Positions 1-7,855 are shown, counted from the first letter of the stretch. The stretch is 42,749 bases of DNA from Chitinophaga pinensis (GCA_945870105.1 CAMBRL010000013.1:1-42749), one strand, 5' to 3'. Program-made: numbers and translations. Notes: a model not told the origin generated them from the sequence alone.

Positions 1-397
1 TAATTATATTTTCAGCAACAGTGGTAACCTGCCGCTCTAATTGAAGCGGGGGCAGTTTTTCATTCTCAATATCTAACTGATAAGCCGTACGATAAGCTGC
101 CAGATATTCGCCACGCTTTACACACATATTAAACACCTGAATAAAATGCGAACAATACAGGGCTACCTTTTCGCGCAACTTTTCTTTTTCAGCCATAAGT
201 CCGGCTGACTCTGCTTTTTTTGCACGCATTGCCAGCATCTTGCTGTTATACTCAGGGTATATAGCATTCAGTCGGTCTTTTGTCCGTTGGGTAAGTGGGT
301 TGGTCAAACCTGCATTAGCGTTTTGCATAAACGCCATCATTAACGCCTGCTGGCGACCTTGATTTGACTTAGGGTAGAACTTGGCCTCGGCTGACAT
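1..397 (-). CDS. Unrecognised protein, N-terminal 132 residues only
   Basis: An open frame begins with ATG at 395-397 and runs off the left edge of the window. It encodes at least 132 residues without a stop. The start reads MSAEAKFYPKSNQGRQQA. The rest is rich in Lys, Arg, Ala and Gln, has no signal peptide or membrane segment, and looks like a soluble, mostly helical protein. Good coding character and a clean ATG next to an AT-rich gap argue that it is real. I do not recognise the family and assign no function. The missing C-terminus could change this. Confidence 0.65.
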   Translation of the reverse strand, partial: MSAEAKFYPKSNQGRQQALMMAFMQNANAGLTNPLTQRTKDRLNAIYPEYNSKMLAMRAKKAESAGLMAEKEKLREKVALYCSHFIQVFNMCVKRGEYLAAYRTAYQLDIENEKLPPLQLERQVTTVAENII

Positions 398-497
398 TTT
401 TTTAGGTTTTAGGTGCTAAAAATTGATTTTTGAATACAAAATACGGTTTACAAAGCTGCTAATATATATATTTTTATAATAAAATAGATTTTAGTAT

Positions 498-525
498 ATT
501 TTGTAATTAATTATTTTGTAATTAA
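498..525. repeat. Short tandem repeat in AT-rich gap
   Basis: The 13-base word ATTTTGTAATTAA occurs at 498-510 and again at 513-525, giving a 15-base period of just under two copies. Function unknown. AT-rich tandem words like this can be chance in low-GC spacers. Confidence 0.5.
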
Positions 526-532
526 ATATATT

Positions 533-546
533 TTAGCATATGCTAA
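533..546. repeat. Perfect 14-base palindrome
   Basis: TTAGCATATGCTAA equals its own reverse complement. It lies about 140 bases upstream of the leftward gene starting at 397 and nearly 190 bases downstream of rnhA. It could be an operator for a dimeric regulator, but nothing else supports that. Confidence 0.4.
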
Positions 547-743
547 TATTTAACTTATTATAATAAACTTAAATTTAGAACAATAAAAAGCTCAAAAATG
601 GATGGCGGGAAGCATCTCCAAATGTGCTAAAATATAATTTTTTATAAGAAACTTGACTTTAACATAAATGCAAGGGCAGTTTTGTATAGCGGATGGGGGT
701 TAACATGTCCGCGAACTACTAAAAAATAGGTGCTAGTTTGTGG

Positions 744-1214
744 CTAAAACAATCCTTCCGCTTTGCGGATAGCCTCATACCCCTCATCCACTAACAAACC
801 TCTACTATTAGAGGCAGCCACTGCAAGTTGGTCGCAGCGTTCGTTAAGTGGGTTGGCGGCATGGCCTTTTACCCATTTGAATTTTATGTGGTGCTTGGGA
901 TATATTAACAGGAAGCGCTTCCAGAGATCAACATTCTTTTTGTCTTTAAAGCCTTTTTTTACCCAGCCAAAAACCCAACCCTTGTCAACCGAATCTACTA
1001 CATATTTAGAGTCTGAAAAAATGGTAACGTGGCTGTTGGGAACCTTTATCATTTCCAAAGCGACAATAACGCTTAGTAATTCCATGCGATTGTTGGTAGT
1101 CAGTCGGTAGCCCTGCGAAACTTCTTTGCGATGATGGTCTTTCAACAACACAATGCCGTAGCCCCCGGGTCCGGGATTTCCAAGCGCACTGCCATCGGTG
1201 TAGATTGTAATCAT
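744..1214 (-). CDS. rnhA: Ribonuclease HI
   Basis: Cleaves the RNA strand of RNA-DNA hybrids in the cytoplasm, with roles in primer and R-loop removal. At 156 residues it has the usual length of bacterial RNase HI. The catalytic carboxylates are visible: D7 in YTDGSALGNPGPGG, E45 in NNRMEL, D68 in FSDSKYV and D128 in NERCDQLA. H118 in WVKGHA is the conserved mobile histidine. The ATG at 1214 sits 5 bases from a dispersed repeat that forms its leader, and an exact TAnnTTTG element lies at 1263-1270. Family assignment is secure. Confidence 0.96.
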   Translation of the reverse strand: MITIYTDGSALGNPGPGGYGIVLLKDHHRKEVSQGYRLTTNNRMELLSVIVALEMIKVPNSHVTIFSDSKYVVDSVDKGWVFGWVKKGFKDKKNVDLWKRFLLIYPKHHIKFKWVKGHAANPLNERCDQLAVAASNSRGLLVDEGYEAIRKAEGLF

Positions 1215-1218
1215 ATAT

Positions 1219-1336
1219 AAGCCAAGTAGGAGTTAGGCAAGTAGCCAAATAGTGGTCAGGCGCAAAGGTAAACCAAGTAGCCACATAGCAAAGTAGGGAT
1301 TGCTAATTGCCTAGCTCCTACTTGCCTATTTGGCTT
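1219..1336. repeat. Dispersed inverted repeat built from AAGCCAAATAGG-like words
   Basis: The left arm starts AAGCCAAGTAGG (1219-1230) followed by AGTTAGGC. The right arm (1309-1336), read on the minus strand, is AAGCCAAATAGG, CAAGTAGG, AGCTAGGC. The arms match except for one extra 8-base word. A middle portion, CCAAGTAGCCACATAGC with a GGATTGCT centre, closely matches a second copy at 39576-39658. The element fills the gap between rnhA and plsC and supplies the last PlsC codons including the stop. Confidence 0.75.
1263..1270 (-). promoter_or_regulatory. Candidate -7 promoter element for rnhA
   Basis: On the minus strand this reads TACCTTTG, an exact match to the Bacteroidota -7 consensus TAnnTTTG, about 50 bases before the rnhA ATG. 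It lies in the part of the gap that interrupts the two arms of the dispersed repeat. No clear -33 TTTG was found. Confidence 0.4.
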
Positions 1337-2088
1337 GAATTAAAAAAAGCATCCTCCCTCAAAATCACTTCTTCCTGCAATTTGTAAACTTTTTCTTTCA
1401 GTGCAGGAATATTTTTTTCGGTCATGCCCAAGGTTTCAATTGGTTTCAGAAAACGGACACCCACCGTTCCTGGTGTAACTAATAAGGTGTCCATCGGCAT
1501 TAGCAGGCGGCAGTTTAAAACAACCATGGGCAGCAGGGGCGTTTGTGTTTCTATGGCAATGCGAAAAGCACCGTCATGAAATTCTTTCAGCGGTTTGCCG
1601 GTGCGATTGCGTGTGCCTTCGGGCATAATAAGAATGGAAGTGCCTTCTCTCAATTCCTTTATCATATTGTCAATGCTTGCCTTGCGGCTTTCGGGACTGC
1701 TGCGGTCAACAAACAAACAGGCCACACGAAACAGATAGCCTATTACAGGAATTTTTGCGGTCTCCATTTTCGCCAACGTTTTGTAAGCCATTTTTATGGA
1801 CGAACCACAGGCAAACAAATCCAGGGTTGAAGAGTGGGTGCCTGCAATTACATATGCACGATTGCTGTCAATATGCTCATATCCTGTAAAATCCTGTTTC
1901 ATAAAACTGAGCGCAAACCATACATCACTCCAAAAGCGGTAATACTTCATCAACGGACGGATATAATTTTTGCCGCCTGCTATAATTATTAGCGGAGTAA
2001 TAAAAATGCTCACTGCCACAAACAGAAAAAACACCAGATAACTCCAAACGGAATATAGTGGCTGAATAATTTTGAAGAGTGTTTTCAT
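1318..2088 (-). CDS. plsC: 1-acyl-sn-glycerol-3-phosphate acyltransferase (PlsC family)
   Basis: Membrane acyltransferase that adds the second acyl chain in phospholipid synthesis, or a related lysophospholipid acyltransferase. The 256-residue protein has a hydrophobic N-terminus (residues 15-37). The family motifs follow in order: HSSTLD with the catalytic H85 and D90, FVDRSS near 126-131, PEGTR at 156-160, and LLPMVV at 185-190. The C-terminal residues SSQIGK and the TAG stop are encoded by the right arm of the dispersed repeat at 1219-1336, so the native end was probably replaced or extended. Exact acyl substrate cannot be read from sequence. Confidence 0.88.
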   Translation of the reverse strand: MKTLFKIIQPLYSVWSYLVFFLFVAVSIFITPLIIIAGGKNYIRPLMKYYRFWSDVWFALSFMKQDFTGYEHIDSNRAYVIAGTHSSTLDLFACGSSIKMAYKTLAKMETAKIPVIGYLFRVACLFVDRSSPESRKASIDNMIKELREGTSILIMPEGTRNRTGKPLKEFHDGAFRIAIETQTPLLPMVVLNCRLLMPMDTLLVTPGTVGVRFLKPIETLGMTEKNIPALKEKVYKLQEEVILREDAFFNSSQIGK

Positions 2089-2100
2089 TATAAAAAGTGT

Positions 2101-2163
2101 TCACCACAGATTACACAGATTATCACAGATAAAATTTGAGCAAATCTGTGTAATCTGTGGTGA
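2101..2163. repeat. Perfect 21-base inverted repeat (CACAGATTACACAGATT type)
   Basis: The arm TCACCACAGATTACACAGATT at 2101-2121 is perfectly complementary to 2143-2163, with a 21-base loop. It fills the gap between the RDD gene and plsC, both on the minus strand. The words ACCACAGATTACACAGA resemble a short repeat I recall from many environmental bacterial genomes. There is no U-tract, so it is not a classic terminator, though a transcript would fold into a strong hairpin. Confidence 0.85.
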
Positions 2164-2167
2164 GTAT

Positions 2168-2896
2168 TCATCGTGTTAATACTATATAATCATTCAGCAG
2201 CGTTTTCAAAAAAGCAATTTTATCTTTTGGTATTTCTGCAATATCTAAAACATCGCGCAGTTTCTGCACCAGCATATCCAGTGCTTCTTTGTGTGCTGTG
2301 TTGTTATATTTTTTGGTGCGTTCAATCACTGATTTTATCAGCAGCATATCACTCTCGCTCAGTCCGCGCACCTGAGGATATTTAGGCTCGTAATTTTCAC
2401 GCGTGTTGATGCGCAGCACATCCGCAATTTCAATGTTTAATGATGAGCGCGTTTTAATAACTGTAGTATGTGCCAGCATATCGCCAAGTCTTTGTCCGCG
2501 CACAGTAGAGTTCACCAGCACCGCAGCAATAGTACCTGACGAAAACCAGATGTCAACCAACCGGAAAGCCCAGCGAATCAAATAATCACTTATCACCGGT
2601 TGCTTGCCGTTTAGCTTTGCCACTTTTATACCAATTGCTTTTTTACCCAGTGATTGTCCGTTCATCCAAATCTCACTTGCAGGCGAATAAAATAGGTAGA
2701 TAGGAAGTATAACCAGGTACATAAAATAGTTGATGCTGTCTAATCCAAAAACCCACATCCAGAAAAGGTAAAGAAGCAGTATAGAAAAATTCAGAATCCA
2801 GAAATCAAGGAAGAATGCAAAGAAGCGATCGCGAAACGAAGCGAGCTCATATTCAATGGTTACATTCTGGGTGGTGGTTATTTCTATCGTTCGCAT
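2168..2896 (-). CDS. RDD family integral membrane protein
   Basis: The 242-residue protein has an RDD domain in its first ~155 residues. The start region contains FRDRFFAFFLDFWILN, and the second signature is SLGKKAIGIKV followed by IRWAFRLVD. Two or three hydrophobic helices lie between about residues 30-75 and 120-135. The C-terminal ~90 residues are soluble and charged. RDD proteins are of uncertain function; some relatives affect ion or solute tolerance. No MoxR, SpoIIM or DUF58 neighbour is present, unlike many Bacteroidota RDD loci. It is divergent from the secreted TPR-like gene. Confidence 0.85.
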   Translation of the reverse strand: MRTIEITTTQNVTIEYELASFRDRFFAFFLDFWILNFSILLLYLFWMWVFGLDSINYFMYLVILPIYLFYSPASEIWMNGQSLGKKAIGIKVAKLNGKQPVISDYLIRWAFRLVDIWFSSGTIAAVLVNSTVRGQRLGDMLAHTTVIKTRSSLNIEIADVLRINTRENYEPKYPQVRGLSESDMLLIKSVIERTKKYNNTAHKEALDMLVQKLRDVLDIAEIPKDKIAFLKTLLNDYIVLTR

Positions 2897-2918
2897 CGGT
2901 GCGATAAAAGTAAAAAAC

Positions 2919-2926
2919 TATTTTTG
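2919..2926 (+). promoter_or_regulatory. Candidate -7 promoter element
   Basis: TATTTTTG matches the Bacteroidota TAnnTTTG consensus exactly and ends 17 bases before the ATG at 2944, which predicts a very short leader. Confidence 0.45.
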
Positions 2927-2943
2927 CGCTTCACAAAAAATAA

Positions 2944-3696
2944 ATGATGAACTACTTTTTACCTTTTGCATCTTGTCTCTTACTTCTTGCATTTGACTTA
3001 TCAGCGCAAGTAATCGGTGGCGAACTAGTTAAACTCGAAGAGCTTTACGACAAAGGCAAATTCGAAGACTGTGCCTACAAAGCTGAGACCTATACCGAAA
3101 GCGAGAAGTATGCAAAAAATCCTGAGCCTTACCTCTACATCAGCATGTGTTATTACGAGTTTCATTTCTCTGAAGACGCCAAAATAAAAGAGTATTACAA
3201 ATCTGCTCTGAAAGATGCGTTGAAACATGCCGTGAAAATGAAAACCTACGACAAAGAATTAAATTTCTACAAAGACAACAGCGAGTATTTAGACAAACTT
3301 CGTCAGACTTGTCTGGAAGAAGCAAAAGCCCTGGTTGACAAAAAAGATTACAGCAAAGCATCATCTTATTACTACAAGCCACTGGTAAAATTAGACCCCG
3401 ATAATTTTGAGTTGCTGTTTATAAAAGGCGTGTGCGATGCCCTTATGCGCAATGGAAGCGAAGCTTACAAAAGCCTGAACGATGCTATGCCGCAACTTGA
3501 AAAAATTGCAAATGAAGGAACTTACAAAGCGCCAAAACTTATTGAAGCATCGCTTTCAGATGCATTTGTAAATTACTCAACTTTACTAAAAGACCAAAGC
3601 TATGCCGACTCGGCAAAAGCAATAATCATGTTCGGAAAAATTCTTCTGCCCGTGGATAAGGCAGTAGATGAACAGTATAAAAAGTTCACCAACTAA
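2944..3696 (+). CDS. Secreted TPR-like protein of unknown function
   Basis: The 250-residue protein starts with a signal peptide (MMNYFLPFASCLLLLAFDLSA, likely cut after LSA). The mature part is helical, with repeated patterns such as KLEELYDKGKFEDCAYKAE, PEPYLYISMCYYEF and EAKALVDKKDYSKASSYYYK. These look like degenerate tetratricopeptide repeats, which usually hold protein complexes together. A periplasmic or outer-membrane-facing scaffold role is an inference. Two ATG codons occur back to back at 2944 and 2947; either could start. It ends at a bidirectional terminator shared with the convergent haloperoxidase gene. Confidence 0.78.
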   Translation: MMNYFLPFASCLLLLAFDLSAQVIGGELVKLEELYDKGKFEDCAYKAETYTESEKYAKNPEPYLYISMCYYEFHFSEDAKIKEYYKSALKDALKHAVKMKTYDKELNFYKDNSEYLDKLRQTCLEEAKALVDKKDYSKASSYYYKPLVKLDPDNFELLFIKGVCDALMRNGSEAYKSLNDAMPQLEKIANEGTYKAPKLIEASLSDAFVNYSTLLKDQSYADSAKAIIMFGKILLPVDKAVDEQYKKFTN

Positions 3697-3700
3697 AAAC

Positions 3701-3735
3701 AAAAAAACCTGCTTTTGGCAGGTTTTTTTGTTTTG
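3701..3735. terminator. Bidirectional intrinsic terminator
   Basis: Perfect 12-base arms AAAAAAACCTGC (3701-3712) and GCAGGTTTTTTT (3718-3729) surround a TTTTG loop. The A-run and T-run make it work on both strands, between two convergent genes ending at 3696 and 3754. Confidence 0.88.
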
Positions 3736-3753
3736 CAATTTAGTGGAGTCTGA

Positions 3754-5298
3754 TTATTTCTTTACCAATGTTTTTGAAACCATTGCCCCTTTGCTAAGGT
3801 CATATGCATTAACAGCATAAACACCGGAAGCAAAGTCTGAAATATCCATTCTGCCTGTTGAAGAAGTATTAACAGCAACCTGCTGTCCCATCATGTTATA
3901 CACCTCAAGACGGTCAATTTTAAAACCTTTGCTATAAAAATTAACCACATCACTTGCAGGGTTAGGATACATTTCAAATATGAAACCATCAGTGTTATTA
4001 TCTGCAACACCAACAGCTAAGCCTGCGAATAAGTCGTTGATATTTTCACCGATTTCTCTTCCCATGGTAAGACCGGTATTGTTCCCAAATTCAAAGTGAA
4101 TGCCACCATAAAGTCTTGAAACGGCTGCTTCTTCTGCTGCCTCATCAAAATTGTTGTATGAGCGCGGACCACCAAAATTAGTTCCGTGTGTGCTGTCAAT
4201 AAACGCATACGAAGTTCCGTAAAGAGATTCCATAATCTCGCTCATAGCACCTGATTGTGATGAGTGTCCGCTCGAATACTCAGGGAAAGGAGGCGTTCCG
4301 ATTAAAGCAACCCACGCATTATCAATGTTGTCTTGTATATAGGTTACTGGACGTGTGCAATTATAGATATACTTGGTTTTCCAGCACGCAAGAAAAGCAT
4401 CTGAAAGAGCAATTCCCATTTTTGCATACGCAATAGCAGCAGTTTCAAGGTTTGCATTTTCGTGACGAAGAATATTACGCAACATATAAATGCTATGTCC
4501 TGGAGGTGATATACTTCCACCGCCATCAGCCCAATATTGAGCTATGGAAACCTGATCTGATGTATTGTTATTTACCTGATAATATACCTGATAGGCATAC
4601 GCATAAAAAGCAGAATTAATATCAGTAGAAAAAGCTGGAGGAGGGCCTGGAATAACACCGGTTGTATCATCCGTTACAAACGGGCGATGACTTCCCCAAT
4701 AAGGTTGCATTGCTACTTGAGCACCAAAAGCTTCCCACATGCCGGGACCAACCGGAGGAACATAACTTCCCGGGAAGTTAGCAGTATAGCCAAGGTGGCC
4801 GCCATCCGTTTTTGAGAACTGAAAAATGTCATTGGCAATTGCTTCACCAAATGATTTTGAATCATTGAAATCCCCTGTAGGAATTTGACCCTGAAAAAGG
4901 GTGTTGTAGTAATCACGGATATCATGCAGCGAATCTTTGTTTAGTTGCGTGGCATTCCCAAAAAGGCTATCCATAACGGCAGCCATAGCATTATTAACTA
5001 CAGTGGGCCAATGGTAATTTGCATTTCCATCGGGAGCTGTTAATGAAGTAAGTTCAGGAATTGCTCCAACCGTTGATGTCATTGAAGGAATACCTGGAAC
5101 AGTAGATTCATACAAAGCAAGGCCGGTAAAGCCTAATGCACGCGAAATTACAGGAGGCGTAAAGCCCGGAGTTTCTTTAATCAACTTTGCTCCAAATCCA
5201 AAATAGTGATTTGGCACAGTAGCATCATACGTGCTTGCATCCTGAGCCTGAGCTAAGGAAAAAGAAGCAGTACAAATAATAAGTAATAGTTTTTTCAT
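3754..5298 (-). CDS. Vanadium-dependent haloperoxidase homologue (PAP2 superfamily) with T9SS sorting domain
   Basis: Predicted secreted enzyme that would oxidise halides with peroxide at a vanadate centre, or act as a related acid phosphatase. I start at 5298, giving 514 residues, because MKKLLLIICTASFSLAQAQ is a good signal peptide; an upstream ATG at 5325 adds 9 residues and weakens it. Numbered from this start, the known active-site set is present with the spacings of the fungal chloroperoxidase: K309 and R316 (KYIYNCTR), S343-G344-H345 (PEYSSGHS), R395 and H401 (RLYGGIH). The last ~70 residues (MYPNPASDVVNFYS to the final KTLVKK) are a type A T9SS sorting domain, so the product is likely surface-bound or released. 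Confidence 0.87.
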   Translation of the reverse strand: MKKLLLIICTASFSLAQAQDASTYDATVPNHYFGFGAKLIKETPGFTPPVISRALGFTGLALYESTVPGIPSMTSTVGAIPELTSLTAPDGNANYHWPTVVNNAMAAVMDSLFGNATQLNKDSLHDIRDYYNTLFQGQIPTGDFNDSKSFGEAIANDIFQFSKTDGGHLGYTANFPGSYVPPVGPGMWEAFGAQVAMQPYWGSHRPFVTDDTTGVIPGPPPAFSTDINSAFYAYAYQVYYQVNNNTSDQVSIAQYWADGGGSISPPGHSIYMLRNILRHENANLETAAIAYAKMGIALSDAFLACWKTKYIYNCTRPVTYIQDNIDNAWVALIGTPPFPEYSSGHSSQSGAMSEIMESLYGTSYAFIDSTHGTNFGGPRSYNNFDEAAEEAAVSRLYGGIHFEFGNNTGLTMGREIGENINDLFAGLAVGVADNNTDGFIFEMYPNPASDVVNFYSKGFKIDRLEVYNMMGQQVAVNTSSTGRMDISDFASGVYAVNAYDLSKGAMVSKTLVKK

Positions 5299-5322
5299 GT
5301 ATATTTTTTTTGGTTTGAACGA

Positions 5323-5330
5323 CAAAAATA
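5323..5330 (-). promoter_or_regulatory. Candidate -7 promoter element for the haloperoxidase
   Basis: Reads TATTTTTG on the minus strand, an exact TAnnTTTG match about 25 bases before the ATG at 5298. It overlaps the codon of the alternative upstream ATG, which supports the downstream start. Confidence 0.45.
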
Positions 5331-5397
5331 TACTTTCGTTACTTTAAATGGGAAAATTATGACGGTTAATCGATTAACAACAAGGCATTAAGAATAC

Positions 5398-6492
5398 CTA
5401 AACGAATTTTTCTCCTTTAGAGATTGTAACATCATTTACAATCAACTTGATTTTCTGCTCTTCGGTTTTGCGGCAAACTAAAAGTATTCCGTCAGACTCA
5501 ACTACAATGTAGTCTTCCAATCCTTCTAACACAACCAACTTGTCTTTGGGAACATTAACAATGCAGTTTTTGGTATCGTAAACCACTACATTTTTTCCGA
5601 TGATGGTATTTCCTTCTTTGTTTTTGTCGGCATACTCGTAAAGTGAACCCCATGTTCCAAGGTCGCTCCAGCCGATGTCGGCAGCAAGGACGTAAACATT
5701 TTTAGCCTTTTCCATCACGGCATAGTCAATGGAAATATTTTTGCAAACGGTGTATGCTTTTTTAATAAACGCCTCTTCGGCAGGAGTTCCGTAAAGTGTT
5801 TTTCCCTCACCAAAAACCTGAAACATTTCACTGGAATGATCGCGGAAAGCACTTAAAATACTTTTTGCCGACCAGATAAAGATTCCGGAGTTCCACAAAA
5901 AATCACCGCTGGCAAGAAATTGTTTTGCCATATCTAAGTCAGGTTTTTCGGTAAAGGTTTTTACTTTTCTTACCTCACCACTTCCGTTCAAAAACTCCTG
6001 CTCGTTGAACTGAATGTATCCGTAACCGGTATCAGGTCGCGAAGGTTTTATACCAAGTGTGCAGAGCACATCGTACTTTGCCGTTGTTTCCAATGCTTTA
6101 TTGATAACACTTACAAACCCTTCGGTATTCAAAATAAGATGGTCTGATGGAGCCACCACCATATTAGCATCAGGATTTATAGCACTGAGGCGAAAAGCCG
6201 CATACGCTACACAGGGAGCGGTATTCTTGCGGCTTGGCTCGCAGATTATTTGTTCGTTGGTAAGGGCAGGCAGTTGCTCCTTTACCAGTTCTCGGTAACT
6301 TTCATTAGTTACCACATAAATATTTTCGGGCGGACAAACTTTTTGAAAACGATCGTAGGTCTGTTGTATTAGTGTTTTACCTGTTCCCAATACATCCAGA
6401 AATTGCTTTGGATGCGGAGTGCGGCTCATAGGCCAGAACCTTGTTCCTACTCCGCCTGCCATTATTACTACGTAATTGTTTTTCATTTCCAT
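5398..6492 (-). CDS. manC: Mannose-1-phosphate guanylyltransferase
   Basis: Makes GDP-mannose from mannose-1-phosphate and GTP for polysaccharide and glycoconjugate synthesis. From the ATG at 6492 the protein has 364 residues; the first ATG at 6522 lies inside a palindromic repeat and is unlikely. The nucleotidyltransferase signature GGVGTRFWPMSR is at residues 13-24, PKQF at 28-31, and FTEKPD and the IDYAVME segment follow as in the family. It is the single-domain form without a phosphomannose isomerase domain. No sugar-nucleotide genes are adjacent. A start at 6486 (MKNNYVV) is also possible. Confidence 0.88.
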   Translation of the reverse strand: MEMKNNYVVIMAGGVGTRFWPMSRTPHPKQFLDVLGTGKTLIQQTYDRFQKVCPPENIYVVTNESYRELVKEQLPALTNEQIICEPSRKNTAPCVAYAAFRLSAINPDANMVVAPSDHLILNTEGFVSVINKALETTAKYDVLCTLGIKPSRPDTGYGYIQFNEQEFLNGSGEVRKVKTFTEKPDLDMAKQFLASGDFLWNSGIFIWSAKSILSAFRDHSSEMFQVFGEGKTLYGTPAEEAFIKKAYTVCKNISIDYAVMEKAKNVYVLAADIGWSDLGTWGSLYEYADKNKEGNTIIGKNVVVYDTKNCIVNVPKDKLVVLEGLEDYIVVESDGILLVCRKTEEQKIKLIVNDVTISKGEKFV

Positions 6493-6499
6493 TTTCGTA

Positions 6500-6550
6500 G
6501 AGACACGATGTTCGTGTCTCAATCTTTTGGAGACGCTAGCATCGCGTCTC
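6500..6550. repeat. Two adjacent palindromes of GAGACACGATG type
   Basis: First hairpin: GAGACACGA (6500-6508), loop TGT, TCGTGTCTC (6512-6520), 9 bp. Second: GAGACGC (6530-6536), 7-base loop, GCGTCTC (6544-6550), 7 bp. Both are variants of one word family and lie in the 67-base gap between the aminotransferase and manC, so they would be in a shared transcript. The element ends 7 bases before the manC ATG and may limit its translation. Confidence 0.75.
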
Positions 6551-6559
6551 TAAACACAT

Positions 6560-7855
6560 TTAACCTTTTTTCAATTTTGAAAGCGCAGCGCGCAGTTGTG
6601 CAATCACCTTTTCAATGTCTTCGGTTTTTACAGTGCCTATGGAAAGGCGATACCAATTTGATTCTGATGAAGTACCAAAAGCAAAGAAAGGAACTAATGC
6701 TGTTTTTGCTTCATCCAATAAATAGCTGGTAATATCCTGTGTTGTGGAAAGAGTTTTTCCTGTTTCGGTTTTGTAACCGTGCAGCGCGAACTGAACAGTA
6801 AGATACATAGCACCTTGCGGAGCAATTGAATCCACTGCAAATCCTTCGTTTTTTAATGACTGAAAACCGTTGTAAAATCCGGCTAAACGTTCAGAAACAC
6901 TTTTATTTATCCATGTTAAATATTCGTCCACTTCATTTTCTTTTTCCAGAAAAACAGAGGTTGCAACCTGCTCTGCTTTTGGCGACCATGCTCCCACGTG
7001 TGAAAGCAATGCGCGCATTTTGTCAATTATTTTTTGCGGTCCAAATGCCCAACCAACACGAACTCCTGTTGATGCAAATGCTTTTGAAATTCCATCAATG
7101 TAAATTGTGTAGTTCCGCATCTCAGGACGCAAACTAACCGGATCGTAATGCTTATTACCAGTCATGGTTAACGCCCAGTAAATCTGGTCGTACATAAGGT
7201 AAAGCGGTTTACGGCCTTCTTCTCGTTTTGCGTTTTCTTCCAGAATTAAATCACAGATTTGCTCTAGCCCTTCTTTGCTGAACATGGTTCCTGTCGGGTT
7301 AAGCGGTGAGCAAAGAGCAACAACGGTAGCATCAGCTAAATGTGGTTTCAAATCCTGTGCCGATGGCATGAATTTGTTTTCTGCAGTGGTTTCTATCTCT
7401 ACTTTTTTGCACGAAGAAAGGTGCGTGTAATGATTATTATTCCAGCTTGGAACAGGATAAATTACTGTATCCCCCGGATCTAAAAGCGCTGTGAAGGTTG
7501 CATAAATCAACGGACGCGCACCTGCCGAAATCAGAATTTGATTTTCGGTATAATCCAGATGTCCTTTACGTTTCAGGTATTTTGAAACTGCTTTGCGCAA
7601 CTCGGGAATTCCATTAGCTGCGGGATAATTGGTCTGGTTGTTTTCGTAAGCTTTTATTATTTCAGCTTTTAACCCATCAGGAATAGGAAATATAGTGGAG
7701 TTAAAATCTCCGATAGTGAGGTTGTATATTTTTTCACCGTTCTTAATCTTCTCGTTTACCTCGTTAGCGATTTTTATGATTTCGCTGGCAATAAGGTTCT
7801 CGGCTACTTCGGATACAATTAATTCGCGGGTGGTGGTGGCTGCCATTATATTCAT
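6560..7855 (-). CDS. Class I/II PLP-dependent aminotransferase
   Basis: Fold type I aminotransferase of 431 residues, similar to aspartate or aromatic aminotransferases. The substrate is not resolved. Key parts: NYPAANGIPELR (76-87) in the substrate region, SPLNPTGT (183-190), YDQIY with the PLP-contacting D223, and SKAFASTGVRVGW with the Schiff-base lysine K258. The C-terminal WYRLSIG carries the carboxylate-binding arginine. The ATG at 7855 is used; a second ATG 3 codons on is an alternative. It lies upstream of manC on the same strand with a 67-base repeat-filled gap, so co-transcription is possible. Confidence 0.87.
   Translation of the reverse strand: MNIMAATTTRELIVSEVAENLIASEIIKIANEVNEKIKNGEKIYNLTIGDFNSTIFPIPDGLKAEIIKAYENNQTNYPAANGIPELRKAVSKYLKRKGHLDYTENQILISAGARPLIYATFTALLDPGDTVIYPVPSWNNNHYTHLSSCKKVEIETTAENKFMPSAQDLKPHLADATVVALCSPLNPTGTMFSKEGLEQICDLILEENAKREEGRKPLYLMYDQIYWALTMTGNKHYDPVSLRPEMRNYTIYIDGISKAFASTGVRVGWAFGPQKIIDKMRALLSHVGAWSPKAEQVATSVFLEKENEVDEYLTWINKSVSERLAGFYNGFQSLKNEGFAVDSIAPQGAMYLTVQFALHGYKTETGKTLSTTQDITSYLLDEAKTALVPFFAFGTSSESNWYRLSIGTVKTEDIEKVIAQLRAALSKLKKG

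Larger units (their letters stand above)
398..743. other. AT-rich gene-free gap
   Basis: About 346 bases without a plausible gene lie between the unrecognised protein (its upstream side) and the end of rnhA. The stretch is very AT-rich. It holds a 13-base direct repeat with a 15-base period at 498-525 and a perfect 14-base palindrome at 533-546. A short GC hairpin (GCGGA at 689-693, TCCGC at 708-712) could be a weak rnhA 3' structure but lacks a U-tract. The promoter of the leftward gene at 397 probably lies here, but I cannot place it. Confidence 0.6.

Noticed and set aside
689-712. rnhA terminator hairpin
   Set aside because: Only 5 base pairs and no U-tract follows on the minus strand.
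5298-5325. ATG at 5325 as the haloperoxidase start
   Set aside because: It puts charged residues before a good signal peptide and overlaps the TAnnTTTG element; the ATG at 5298 is better.
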